Assembly: GCA_045403155.1 (NCBI GenBank)
Contig: JAXIPB010000180.1
Location: forward strand, 1 to 13,921
DNA: 13,921 bases
Direction: 5' to 3'
DNA from: JAXIPB01 sp045403155
Lineage (GTDB): Bacteria; Actinomycetota; Actinomycetes; Mycobacteriales; Micromonosporaceae
In this document: positions 1 to 7,847 of the stretch, one piece after another
Numbering within the stretch: the first letter of the stretch is position 1
How the letters are laid out: every line of letters begins with the position of its first letter
Notes under the pieces: generated by a model
Seen by the model: the letters and a program-made list of their open reading frames with translations, nothing else
Databases searched by the model: none
Told to the model about the DNA's origin: nothing
Position numbers and translations under genes: made by a program

Positions 1-1283
1 ATCTCGAAGAAGGCGACCATCTCGGTGACGAACACGACGCTGGCGTCGCCGCGTGCGTGCCGGCCGAGCGCGTTCATGAGGGTCGCCCGCGGGTGGATGT
101 ACTCGGTGCGCGAGGTCTCGTCGCCCGACGACACCACGGAGACCACGGGGGAGACCGCGGCGAGGAAGCCCGGAGCGAACTCGTGGGAGCCGTGGTGGGG
201 GACCTTGAGCACCTCCGACTCCAGGTCGATTCGCCCTGCCGCGAGCTCGGCCAGGAGCGCCTCCTCGGCGGCGTTATTGAGGTCGCCGGCGAACAGCATC
301 CGGACGTTCCCGAACTGGAGGCGGAGCACGACGGAGTGCCCGTTGATCGTGTGGGACGCGCTCAGGGAACCAGGCTCGAAGTCGAGATGGGCGAGCGGCC
401 TGCCCTCCTTGGGCTTGGCAAGGAAGGCCAGCCCGGATACGTTCCCCGCCTGGGTCTCGAGTGGGCCGAGCACCTCGACGGCGATGCCGTCCTCGGCGAG
501 GAAGTCGAAGGCGTCGTCGGTGCCGCGTGCCAGCCGCCGGAACTCGATCGGCCCGGCCGCTTGCCACCCCTCGAGCGCCTTCCGCCACGCCTTGAAGTGC
601 TTGTTCATGCCGCTGGCGGGCACGTCGAGCGGGTTGTCGACGAGGCCGGTGAGGATCGTCCGACCGCCGGCCTTCTTCGTCGGCCCCAGCTGCTCGAGCT
701 CCGGCACCGAGGACGGCCGCTTCACCAGCCCGTTGTGGAACACACGCACGGGGTGGATGAACAGACGCTTGTGGTCGGCGAGGCCCTCCTCGGTCTCGGA
801 CTGGCGGATCCTCGAGAGCCCGGCGAAGTGGTCGGCGTCGCCGTGGGTCACCACCATGGCGTCGATCGGCCGGCGCGCTGCGGGCGAGGTGTCGCGCAAC
901 CGCCCAGAGAGGAACCTGGCGAAGAGCTGGTTCTCCCCGCCGTCGATCGTTATCAGCTTGCCCGACGGCGTCTGCACCAGCGCACCGTCGCCCTGCTGGA
1001 CGTCGACGAACGCGACCTGCAGGACGCGCACCTCGCCCTCGGGCAGCGCCACCTGCCGGTCGGCCCCGTCGACGCGGATCTTCCGCTTGAGGAAGCCGGA
1101 GGCCGCCACCGCCCGGATGCTCCCGTCCGGCTGCTCCTTGAAATCGGTGACCTCGACCTCAACCTTGGTCGCGGTTCGGTCGAGGACACGGACGCGGTCG
1201 CCCCAGGCGAGGAGCATCCGTGGCGAGCCGTTCGCGCGGCGCAACACGGCGAAGTCGACGTTGATCGCGAAGTCCTCTGCCAC
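1..1283 (-). CDS. ComEC-like MBL-fold metallo-hydrolase, 3' end beyond the window
   Basis: About 427 residues are visible, with no stop before the left edge. Seen: residues 140-152 carry the metal-binding signature ending THGDADH (H147, D149, D151, H152), preceded by an ITIDGG strand at about 111-116. An MLFAGDLN strand places a metal-bridging Asp at about 334, and VPHHGSH lies at about 362-367. This set and its order match the DNA-internalisation ComEC/Rec2 metallo-beta-lactamase domain family. The protein lacks the ComEC membrane channel and shows no signal peptide. Residues about 5-85 look like a separate small beta-rich (possibly SH3-like) domain, which is inference. Known for the family: metal-dependent hydrolysis, usually of phosphodiesters; the substrate here is unknown. 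The GTG start at 1283 is chosen because a GGGGAGGG Shine-Dalgarno lies 5 bases upstream. That site overlaps the stop of the upstream S8 protease gene, so the two are very probably co-transcribed and translationally coupled. The fold call is firm; the biological role is not. Confidence 0.9.
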   Translation of the reverse strand, partial: MAEDFAINVDFAVLRRANGSPRMLLAWGDRVRVLDRTATKVEVEVTDFKEQPDGSIRAVAASGFLKRKIRVDGADRQVALPEGEVRVLQVAFVDVQQGDGALVQTPSGKLITIDGGENQLFARFLSGRLRDTSPAARRPIDAMVVTHGDADHFAGLSRIRQSETEEGLADHKRLFIHPVRVFHNGLVKRPSSVPELEQLGPTKKAGGRTILTGLVDNPLDVPASGMNKHFKAWRKALEGWQAAGPIEFRRLARGTDDAFDFLAEDGIAVEVLGPLETQAGNVSGLAFLAKPKEGRPLAHLDFEPGSLSASHTINGHSVVLRLQFGNVRMLFAGDLNNAAEEALLAELAAGRIDLESEVLKVPHHGSHEFAPGFLAAVSPVVSVVSSGDETSRTEYIHPRATLMNALGRHARGDASVVFVTEMVAFFE

Positions 1284-1288
1284 CGCCG

Positions 1289-1296
1289 CCCTCCCC
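1289..1296 (-). promoter_or_regulatory. Ribosome binding site of the MBL hydrolase gene
   Basis: The minus strand reads GGGGAGGG, ending 5 bases before a GTG. It overlaps the first base of the TAG stop (1296-1298) of the protease gene. It fixes the start at 1283 and suggests coupled translation of the pair. Confidence 0.7.
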
Positions 1297-4200
1297 TACG
1301 CGATCCGGGCGGAGCGCATCGTCGTCCGGACGAAGCGGACGCCGGCCGCCGTGGTGCCCTGGACGATGACCTTGGCGTTGACGCTGCCGGGGTAGAGAGC
1401 CCCGGACACGGTCGCCTGCAACGTGGTCGGCCCGCCGACGGCCAGGGCCGCCCCGGGCAAAACGACGACCGAGCCTCCTCCGCCTCCACCCGGCCGAGGG
1501 GGCGTGACCACGGTCGCGCCGCTACCACCCGGAGGGGTGACGATGAACCCGCCGCCACCGCCACCGCCCGGTGGGGTCGGCGGAACCGGCTTCTTCAGCG
1601 ACGTGCACTTGGTGCAGTGGGCGATGGCCGCCTTGCCCTCTTTCTGCATGGATTGGCTGATCGCCAGCGCCTCCCGCAGATCGGGCGGCACGACGTCTCG
1701 GCGCACCGACCGCAAGGTCGGCAGGGTCTTCAGCCGCCGCCGGTAGTCGGTGACCAGCTTGCCCGGCCACGACGTCGGCAGCGTCAGCCACACCTTCCCG
1801 GTGAGGTCGACGACGCCGCGGGCGCCGCCCCAGACGTCGACGCGCACGTCGAGTGGCGTCCGCCGCAGGGGGCGCTGGGGGTTGATCGCGGCGTCGACGC
1901 GGATCGGCGAGCGGACAAACCCGCCGACGGCGTACTGGGTGTGGGTGCGCCGGGCCGTCGCCACCTCGACCCACCACTGGCCGGCCAGTGGCTCCTCGAC
2001 CCGAAATGCGACGTGGCCGGGGCCCTCCAGCCGCCGCACCGAGGGATCGAACGGGTGGACCACCCTCCCGTTGGGCATCCGGAGCCGCACGTCGATCTCG
2101 TCGGCCTCCTTCGGGTCGCGCCCGGAGAACGACAGCTTGGGGTCGGCCCAGTTGACGAGGAAGGTGGCTTCGGTCGCCGCCGATTCGACCCACGCCCCGA
2201 CCCGGCTGGCCGACGCTGTGTGCCGCTCGTTGACCACCAACCCGTCGCCGGTCACCTGCTGCCGGATGACGTTGAGGATCAGGAACAGGTCGTCGATCGT
2301 GGGCATATAGAGGTACCGGCCGCTCGTGCTGGCGGCGACGTCCGCCAGGAGCGTCTGGTCCGACAGCGGGCCCATGGCACAGGAGTACACGGCGACGTCC
2401 GCCGGCAGGCCGCCGGCGACGGTGCGGGCGTCGGGGGTGCCGTTGTCGTAGCCGTCCGACAGCAGGACGATCGCTTTGCGCCCCGCGCCCGGCGGCAGCA
2501 CGTCGGCGGCCCGCTGCAGGCCCGGGCCCATCATCGTCGAGCCGCCGAAGGACAGCCCGGTGATCGCGGCGGTGGCGGCGTCGCGGTCGGCCTGGGTGGC
2601 GATCGTCCGCAACGAGGCCGGGCTGGTGGAGGGAAAGTCATCAGTGGCGGTCGAGCCGAAGCTGGCCACGCCGAGTGCGTCGTCGATCGCCATGAGGTCG
2701 ACGAAGCTTCGCGCCGACGTGCGGGTGACGTCGACATAGCCGGACCACACCATCGAGCCCGAGCGGTCGAGGCAAAGGGCGACGTCAACCGGCTCGTCGG
2801 CCGGGACCTCGGCGTTGTCGAGGACCAAGGCGAAGTCCTGCCACGGGGTCGCCGCCGCGAACGGGGGCCGGGCGTCGGCCCGGAGCGTGCCGGCGATGAC
2901 CGTCACCTCGTACACGCCGTTGGGGTTGGCTATGTACACGCACTCGGTGTTGTTGAGAGTGTCGAAGGCGCCGCCGGTAGTGGAGAAGCCGTTGGCGAAC
3001 ACGTTGCCGCGGAACACGTTCCCGGTGGCCGTCTCGGTGACCTCGAGGTCGAGGTCGTTCTGGAGCGCCGGGTTGGCGCCGGCGGCGCCGGGGGCGTCGG
3101 TCCAGGACACGGTGATCCGCAGCGGACGGGTGGTGTCGACAGCCGCGACCCGGATGGTCCACTCCTGGCCGTTGGTGTCGAAGCCGAGCCGCTCGTCGAC
3201 CACGATCCGCGGGCCACGGTCTGACGCCGGCGCGGTGAGGAACAGGTTGTCGAAGCTGACCCGGCCCCACCCCTGGTCACTGTTCGGGACGTTCGCCAAG
3301 GGGGTGGGGTCGAGGGCGCTGATCCGTCCCATGGCGGCGGTACCGGAGACTGTCCGGATGGTGATCGTGTCGGTCCCTGCCGCGTAGAACCAGTCGCCCG
3401 GGTTGGCGATGGCCGCGACGCTCGCCACCTGGTTCATGGTCGACCAGGGCGTGGCGGCCGGCGGCGGCTGTTGCTCCGCCAGCTGCGCCGGGTTAATCCC
3501 CATGCCCGAGAGTCGGAAGTTCGCCCCGGCCGCCGTCCACGCGTTGGGTAGCCGGCGCCAGTTCGGACCACCGGCGATGTCCTCGGCCGTGTTGACGAGC
3601 AGGGCCTTCGCCAAGGCGGCCGACGGCGGCTGCCCGGTGCGGTTCCGCCACCACTCCACCAACAGCGCGCTGAGGCCCGAGACGTGGGGGGCTGCCATGG
3701 AGGTGCCGGTCATGACGGTGTGCTGGGCGTGTGTGGTGCCGCCGGCATCGATGTAGGCCGCCCGGTTCTGCTGCACGCCGGGCGTCACCGGGTCCTTGTC
3801 GACCGACGAGCGGGCGGCCACGATGTCGGTGCCGGGTGCCACCACGTGCGGCAGCATCCGGTTGTCCGCCGCGGGCCCGCGGCTCGACGATGGCGAGATG
3901 CCCCGGACATCGTCGCCGACGAAAAGCTCTCCGGGCCGAGCGTTGAGCGAGTTGCCGACGACGATGGCGTTCTTGCACTCGTGGGGCCGCGTGATCGAAC
4001 GGGGGAACCCGCCGTTGTTGCCGGCAGAGAAGACGACCACGATCCGCTCCTGGACGGCCGTCGCCGGGTCGGGGTCGCGGACGCCGCTGTCGACCTCGGC
4101 AGCCTGGCTGACGTAGCCCTCGTTGTTGGTGCTGCCGCCCACGAGTTGTTCATCACCCGGGCACCGGTGGTGACGGCGTTGGCGATCTGGTCGGAGAAGT

Positions 4201-5347
4201 CGATGGCTGCGCTGCCGGCGCCGAGGACGTTGAGAGAACCCACCTGGGCGCCGGGGGCGACCCCGAGCCCGAGGGTGAACCCGCCCGGATCGGTGTCGCC
4301 GGTGGTGCCGTCGCCGGCGGCGATCGATGCGACGTGGGTGCCATGGCCATTCCGGTCGGCGGTGGCCGCACCGGCGGTCTGGTCGACGAAGAACGCCAGC
4401 CGGCCCCGCAGGTCCGGATGCAATGTCATGTTGACGTGGGTGTCGATGCCGGAGTCGACCACTGCGATCGTCACGCCGTTGCCGTCGATGCCGACGCCGG
4501 TGAGGACGGCGCCGTACCCGGTGGTCGGCACGGCCGCGGCGCCGGCCCCCGTGAAGGACTCGGCGATGATCTGGGCCGACCGCTCGTCGTCGAGCTCCAT
4601 GGGCTCGTCGGGCTCGACGAAGCGGACCCATGGCAGCCGGGCGATGTCGTTACGGGCGGCGGCGGCGTCGAGGTCGGCCGAGAGCACTGCGATCCGGGCG
4701 ACCAGTCCGGGCCGGGCCTGGCCGGGGTCGGCGGTGCGGACGTGGCGCACCGAGCCGCCGGCGCCCTCCACGGCGGCGACGATCTCGTCCACGTGGTCGG
4801 GCGGGCACACCCCGATCCGCACGGGGACGGTGCCGCGAGCGGTACGCAGCGGCGGCGCCACCCGCCAGGCCGGCTCGAACGGGCCCCACCAGGCGACGAA
4901 GTCGAGGGCGCCAACCTCGGCCATATGCTCGGCGTCACCGACCACGAACAGGCCGTAGGCCCCGATCGGCTCGACGACGTCGACCCCGCACGCCTCGATG
5001 GCGTCGATCCACCCCGGGATCGGCGGCCCGTCGAGCTGCACCAGGAAGTGCGGCCAGTCGGCGCGTCCCGCGCGCGGCACCCGGGCCAGGGTGGGCACCT
5101 CGTCGAGGACGTCGCCCGCTTCCACGTCGATTACGTGGTCGTATATGCGGATGAGGTTCGTGTCCGGCAGCAGCTTCACCCGGGCGCCGGTGGCAGCCAG
5201 GGCGTCGAGCGCCTCCCGGTCGCCGCTGACGATGCTGCCGGCGGGCGTGTCGTGCTGGACCTCGAGGCCGGCCACGCCGGGTGCGGCCTCCTCGAGGCGG
5301 AACGCCCCTGCTCGCCGCGGCAGTCGGACGATCGCCTTGTCCGCCAT
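1296..5347 (-). CDS. Subtilisin-like (S8) serine protease with VWA domain, frameshifted
   Basis: Restoring one base near 4138-4140 gives a continuous protein of about 1350 residues; as given, the frame breaks after residue 403 (NNSW). Seen: no signal peptide. Residues about 100-165 resemble a subtilase propeptide-like domain (HFLVQLDGPP...), followed by a second similar alpha/beta stretch at 174-248. The S8 catalytic domain has D298 (VVDSGID), H335 (NGHGTHVA), oxyanion N444 (SAGNNGG) and S550 (TGTSMAAP). A C-terminal beta-sandwich of the NDLDLEV type follows. A VWA domain from about 853 has a complete MIDAS: DRSGSM (D861, S863, S865), T938 and D965. About 1253-1290 is a Pro/Gly-rich linker with Gly runs, preceded by a lone CTKC motif, then a short beta-rich tail. 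Inferred: a protease that recognises a partner through VWA-metal adhesion and is held inactive by its prodomain. The ATG at 5347 has GGGAGGA 3 bases upstream. It probably forms an operon with the MBL hydrolase just downstream. Confidence 0.9.
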
Positions 5348-5350
5348 GGT

Positions 5351-5357
5351 TCCTCCC
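5351..5357 (-). promoter_or_regulatory. Ribosome binding site of the S8-VWA protease gene
   Basis: The minus strand reads GGGAGGA 3 bases before the ATG at 5347. No better start lies upstream in frame. Farther upstream a minus-strand TTGACA occurs near 5397-5402, but I see no convincing -10 at the right spacing, so no promoter is called. Confidence 0.65.
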
Positions 5358-5399
5358 AGGGCTGGTCCGCCAGAACGTCCGGACCATTACCCCACAGTG

Positions 5400-5741
5400 T
5401 CAATCACTATTGCGTCGAGCACCTTCTCGACCCCCGACCAACACCCGACATGGTCCCCTCGGTGTCATACAGCCGCGTAAATGAACCGGCGCGCGCACCG
5501 GCTGCTCCAACTCCCCGGCCCCGGCCGGCACGGGAACGCCGCCGGCCGCGGCACCGATCGCTGTCAGCATCATCAGCGCCGCGTCGCAGCCACGTGTCTC
5601 GATCGCCGGGATGAACGCCTGCACGAAAGCAGGTACTGCGTCATCACCACCGGCCACCGCCATCGCCACGAACAACGCGCCGGCCAACTCCGCCTCCAGC
5701 GGATCCTCGCAACCGGCCAGGGCGGCGGCACTGGCCACCAA
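5400..5741 (-). pseudogene. Fragment of an unrecognised Ala-rich protein
   Basis: An open frame of 113 codons begins at a TTG, with an in-frame stop a few codons upstream. The first ~70 residues look like real protein: alternating hydrophobic/acidic helices (EDPLEAELAGALFVAMAV, then DDAVPAFVQAFIPAIE) and an Ala/Gly-rich segment. The last ~40 residues are Arg/Pro-rich and unlike it. The upstream end coincides with the start of a transposase remnant at about 5760 on the other strand. It is therefore best read as the interior or C-terminal part of a gene cut by an insertion. I do not recognise the family. A short intact gene with a TTG start cannot be excluded. Confidence 0.35.
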
Positions 5742-5756
5742 CTCGGAAGGGCTACG

Positions 5757-5772
5757 CCCGTGCCGTCACGGG
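5757..5772. repeat. Short perfect hairpin at the transposase remnant start
   Basis: CCCGTG, four bases, then CACGGG: a 6-base-pair stem with a 4-base loop. It sits exactly over the putative start (GTG at 5760) of the transposase remnant. It may be chance in GC-rich DNA. Confidence 0.3.
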
Positions 5773-5903
5773 TATCACCTACCGACAGGATCCATGCTGA
5801 GATCGACGCGATCTTCGGCTCCGGCCGGGACCTGAGCGAGATCACAGAGGACGTGGCCCGGCTCGGTGCCCGGCTGCTGATCCAGACCGCGACGCGGCCT
5901 TAA
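5760..5903 (+). pseudogene. IS256/Mutator-family transposase, N-terminal remnant
   Basis: Reading from the GTG at 5760 gives about 47 residues: a short leader, then DRIHAEIDAIF, GRDLSEITEDVARLGARLL and IQTA, followed by a stop at 5901-5903. The pattern RI.AEIDALF...RDL.E..E.VARLG..LL.Q.A is how I remember the N-terminus of actinobacterial IS256/Mutator-type transposases, which then continue with EAEV.EFLGR and a DDE catalytic domain of several hundred residues. None of that follows here in any frame I read. Only the extreme N-terminus survives, so the element is dead. It abuts the Ala-rich protein fragment on one side and the 3' end of the 174-aa membrane protein gene on the other. The family assignment comes from pattern memory over a short stretch. 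Confidence 0.6.
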
Positions 5904-5905
5904 CA

Positions 5906-6430
5906 TCAACCGCCACGGAGCCGCGCCTCGTCGCCGTTTACACCGCCGCTGGGACGCCCATTGTCCTGCGAGCCGCGGAAGGCTCCTCCGGAGGCCCACA
6001 GAAGGGCCGCAAAGAGGCCGAAGAACACCCAGCCCGACCACGCCGGGGGTGGCAGTGGGGCGTTTGGCTGCCGCTCGATCATCAGCCAAGTGAGCGCTAG
6101 TGCCGCGCCGAGGAGAGGGAACGTCCACATCGCGTACCACGCCCATCGCGCTCCCCGGCGGAAAGGGATCAAGAGGATGGCGACCCCGAGGAGACTGAGC
6201 AGGATTTCCTGGAGGCCGAAGAGTCGAGTGATGACATCAATCAGTGTGGCGAGAGGCTCACTCGTGGCGCGGATCTCGTCCGCGGTGAGTCCGGTGACGG
6301 CCAGCAGGTACGCTTGTACGGCATCTATTCCGAAGATCAGGTCCCTTGCGCCGAGCAGTCCTACCAGGACCGTTAGGAACAGCAGAAACTTCCAACTGTG
6401 GCGACTCCAGAATCCGCCAGGCATGATCAT
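5906..6430 (-). CDS. Integral membrane protein of unknown function (174 aa)
   Basis: Seen: four hydrophobic segments at about 13-35 (KFLLFLTVLVGLLGARDLIF), 75-92 (ILLSLLGVAILLIPF), 97-118 (WYAMWTFPLLGAALALTWLMI) and 131-151 (GWVFFGLFAALLWASGGAF). Between the first two lies a polar loop. A charged Gly-rich tail ends the protein. No catalytic motif is visible and I do not recognise a named family. Two starts compete: ATG 6430, very close to the GAGAGG ribosome site, and ATG 6424, which has a better 8-base spacing and may be the true start (172 aa). The stop lies 3 bases from the transposase remnant on the other strand, so the original downstream neighbour was probably replaced. The gene appears intact. 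Confidence 0.8.
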   Translation of the reverse strand: MIMPGGFWSRHSWKFLLFLTVLVGLLGARDLIFGIDAVQAYLLAVTGLTADEIRATSEPLATLIDVITRLFGLQEILLSLLGVAILLIPFRRGARWAWYAMWTFPLLGAALALTWLMIERQPNAPLPPPAWSGWVFFGLFAALLWASGGAFRGSQDNGRPSGGVNGDEARLRGG

Positions 6431-6801
6431 TTCCTCTCTGTGAAGTAGGCGTGGTCAATGTCGGGCTGGCCCCCGGTTGGTAGCCAGCGGACAATCCCGA
6501 GAGCCCGGAGGCTAGGCGTCACGGCGTTTCCGCGCCCTGCGGTAACGACGGCGTGGCCGCGTCGCTTCCGACCAGCGTGGGAGCGGTGAAGACAAAGTCG
6601 GTCGCGGACTCGCGGCTGAAGGCCCGAGGCCAGGTACGGGGCGCTGAACAGATCCGCAAACGGTGCCAGCAGTGGAGCCACGCAGGCCCCTGTGCAGGTC
6701 AGCGCATATGCTGGGCCGCGACAAGCTTGCCTGCGATGTGTGGTCGACAAGCGAGCACGCTGATGACTTGGCTCGCTGGTCAAATGTGACCACCCGGCCT
6801 T
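6431..6801. other. 371-base stretch without a convincing gene
   Basis: Frames are open on both strands, but none has a good start or a recognisable motif. The best is a minus-strand frame, 6427-6783 (TTG start, 118 codons). Its stop overlaps the ATG at 6430 by four bases, as in coupled genes. Its residues are Cys/Arg/Pro-rich with no clear domain, and it has no ribosome site. It may be a decayed gene. No terminator hairpin with a T run is seen. Confidence 0.4.
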
Positions 6802-7170
6802 CTATCCGGATGCCCGAGCCGGGGTCCGGCGTAGCGTAGCGGCGAGCAGCCAGATGCCGACGAGAGTCACTGCGATGGCGATGGCCACGACGACCCGAAC
6901 CAAGTCGGAGGGGTCGATGAATAACGCGGGTGAGGCCAGCAGCGCCGCAGCCGCACGGGAGGCCATGACGAGCAGTAGCGCGCCTCGGCTACCGCGCCAG
7001 GCCGGAGCGACCGCCGCGAGCGTGATGAGTCCCAACACGCCACCAGTGATGACGATGGCGAGTGGTGGCGCGCTGTCCATCGTGAGGCCCGCCAGGCTTG
7101 CGATGACCTGTAGTCCACCGAGCAGTGCGCAAATGACCAGGCCGGCAGTGGCGGCAGGGGAACGATTCAT
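6802..7170 (-). CDS. Small integral membrane protein of unknown function (122 aa)
   Basis: Seen: four hydrophobic segments filling nearly the whole protein, at about 8-28 (AGLVICALLGGLQVIASLAG), 35-56 (PLAIVITGGVLGLITLAAVAP), 63-82 (ALLLVMASRAAAALLASPAL) and 90-112 (RVVVAIAIAVTLVGIWLLAA). A short Arg-rich C-terminus follows, probably cytoplasmic. The ATG at 7170 is supported by GGAGGT 7 bases upstream. No enzymatic motif is visible. Four short helices with small-residue packing are common among actinobacterial hypothetical membrane proteins. It has the same strand and general design as the 174-aa protein about 370 bases downstream, but the gap argues against a tight operon. Confidence 0.85.
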   Translation of the reverse strand: MNRSPAATAGLVICALLGGLQVIASLAGLTMDSAPPLAIVITGGVLGLITLAAVAPAWRGSRGALLLVMASRAAAALLASPALFIDPSDLVRVVVAIAIAVTLVGIWLLAATLRRTPARASG

Positions 7171-7339
7171 TGGTATTACCTCCAGACGAGATGTGTGCCA
7201 CGGGCTTGTTGGCTCACCCGGCGTTGCGTTGGTTTGACGGCGTGTCCGAGTCGTCGTACGTGGCGGCCGCAGTTCCTAAATCTGCTTCTCCGTGCGGCTG
7301 AAGCCGACCGCAGCAACGCGCACAATCGGGCCCCGGACC

Positions 7340-7768
7340 TCAAGGGCCAGGCACGTCCACCTGACCCAACTGGCGCAGCAGCCCAAGCTCGTCACCGACC
7401 GACCATGATTCTGCGATCCTGCCGTCAGGCCCCACCCTGGCGATGTGTATGACATCGAAGCTGACCCGCTTACCCGTGGCAGGGAGGCCGAACCATGGAC
7501 CGCTCTGGGTTCCGCTGACGGTAATCCGCTGTACAAGGACTGCACCGTCCACGAACTGGCCCTCGACGTACCCGTAGAGGTCCGGGAACGCGTTGCGCAT
7601 CTCGGTCACGAACTGTTTCACGCTGTCCGGACCGACCGCGTCGCTTCCAGGGCGATGGTCGACGCAGTCCGCAGCGAACAGTTCATCGGCGACCGCGAGG
7701 TCACCCTGGCTGAGCAGCTCTTCCGTCAGTCGGCGGCCGAGTGTCTTGAGGCTTGCTGCTGTCGACAT
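7340..7768 (-). CDS. SnoaL-like/ester cyclase-fold protein
   Basis: 142 residues from the ATG at 7768. Seen: an N-terminal helix pair (TEELLSQGDLAVADELFAADCVDH), VKQFVTEMRNAFPDLYGYVEGQFVDG in the middle, and the closing signature DVIHIARVGPDGRIAESWSVGDELGLLRQLG. This is the SnoaL-like polyketide cyclase/ester cyclase pattern in the NTF2-like cone fold, and the size is normal. Family members bind small hydrophobic substrates; many are uncharacterised stress or secondary-metabolism proteins, so no specific reaction is assigned. A longer start at 7804 exists, but it would overlap the start codon of the divergent regulator, so 7768 is preferred. The gene is divergent from the XRE-STAND regulator and is its most likely target. 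Confidence 0.88.
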   Translation of the reverse strand: MSTAASLKTLGRRLTEELLSQGDLAVADELFAADCVDHRPGSDAVGPDSVKQFVTEMRNAFPDLYGYVEGQFVDGAVLVQRITVSGTQSGPWFGLPATGKRVSFDVIHIARVGPDGRIAESWSVGDELGLLRQLGQVDVPGP

Positions 7769-7847
7769 GCACTCAGATTCATCGTTCGGCAGTAGGCTCG
7801 CCATGACGAGAGCTCACCGAGCACTCACCGTTCGCTGGACGGTAACT
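7769..7847. promoter_or_regulatory. Divergent promoter region between SnoaL-like gene and regulator
   Basis: Using the preferred starts (minus 7768, plus 7848), 79 bases separate two divergent genes and must hold both promoters and any operator. No consensus -35/-10 pair or clear palindrome is visible. The call rests on layout only. Confidence 0.45.

Noticed and set aside
1481..1600. CCGCCACC-rich repeats considered as a CRISPR-like or tandem repeat array.
   Set aside because: They encode the Gly/Pro-rich linker of the protease and have no regular repeat-spacer structure.
25..3224. Two very long plus-strand open frames over the left third (456 and 1055 codons).
   Set aside because: They are antisense shadows in GC-rich DNA. 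Translations are Arg/Gly/Pro-rich without domains, whereas the minus strand gives the protease and MBL motifs in order.
5414..5431. Hairpin GTCGAG/CTCGAC with a 6-base loop upstream of the protease.
   Set aside because: A short stem with no T run and no promoter context; expected by chance at this GC.
3684..5614. Plus-strand frames of ~425 codons opposite the protease N-terminal half.
   Set aside because: Low-complexity shadows of the minus-strand S8 coding frame, with no ribosome sites or motifs.
7802..7805. Overlapping divergent starts (minus ATG 7804, plus ATG 7803) for the SnoaL-like gene and the regulator.
   Set aside because: They would leave no promoter space, and both proteins have better family-matching starts further in (7768 and 7848).
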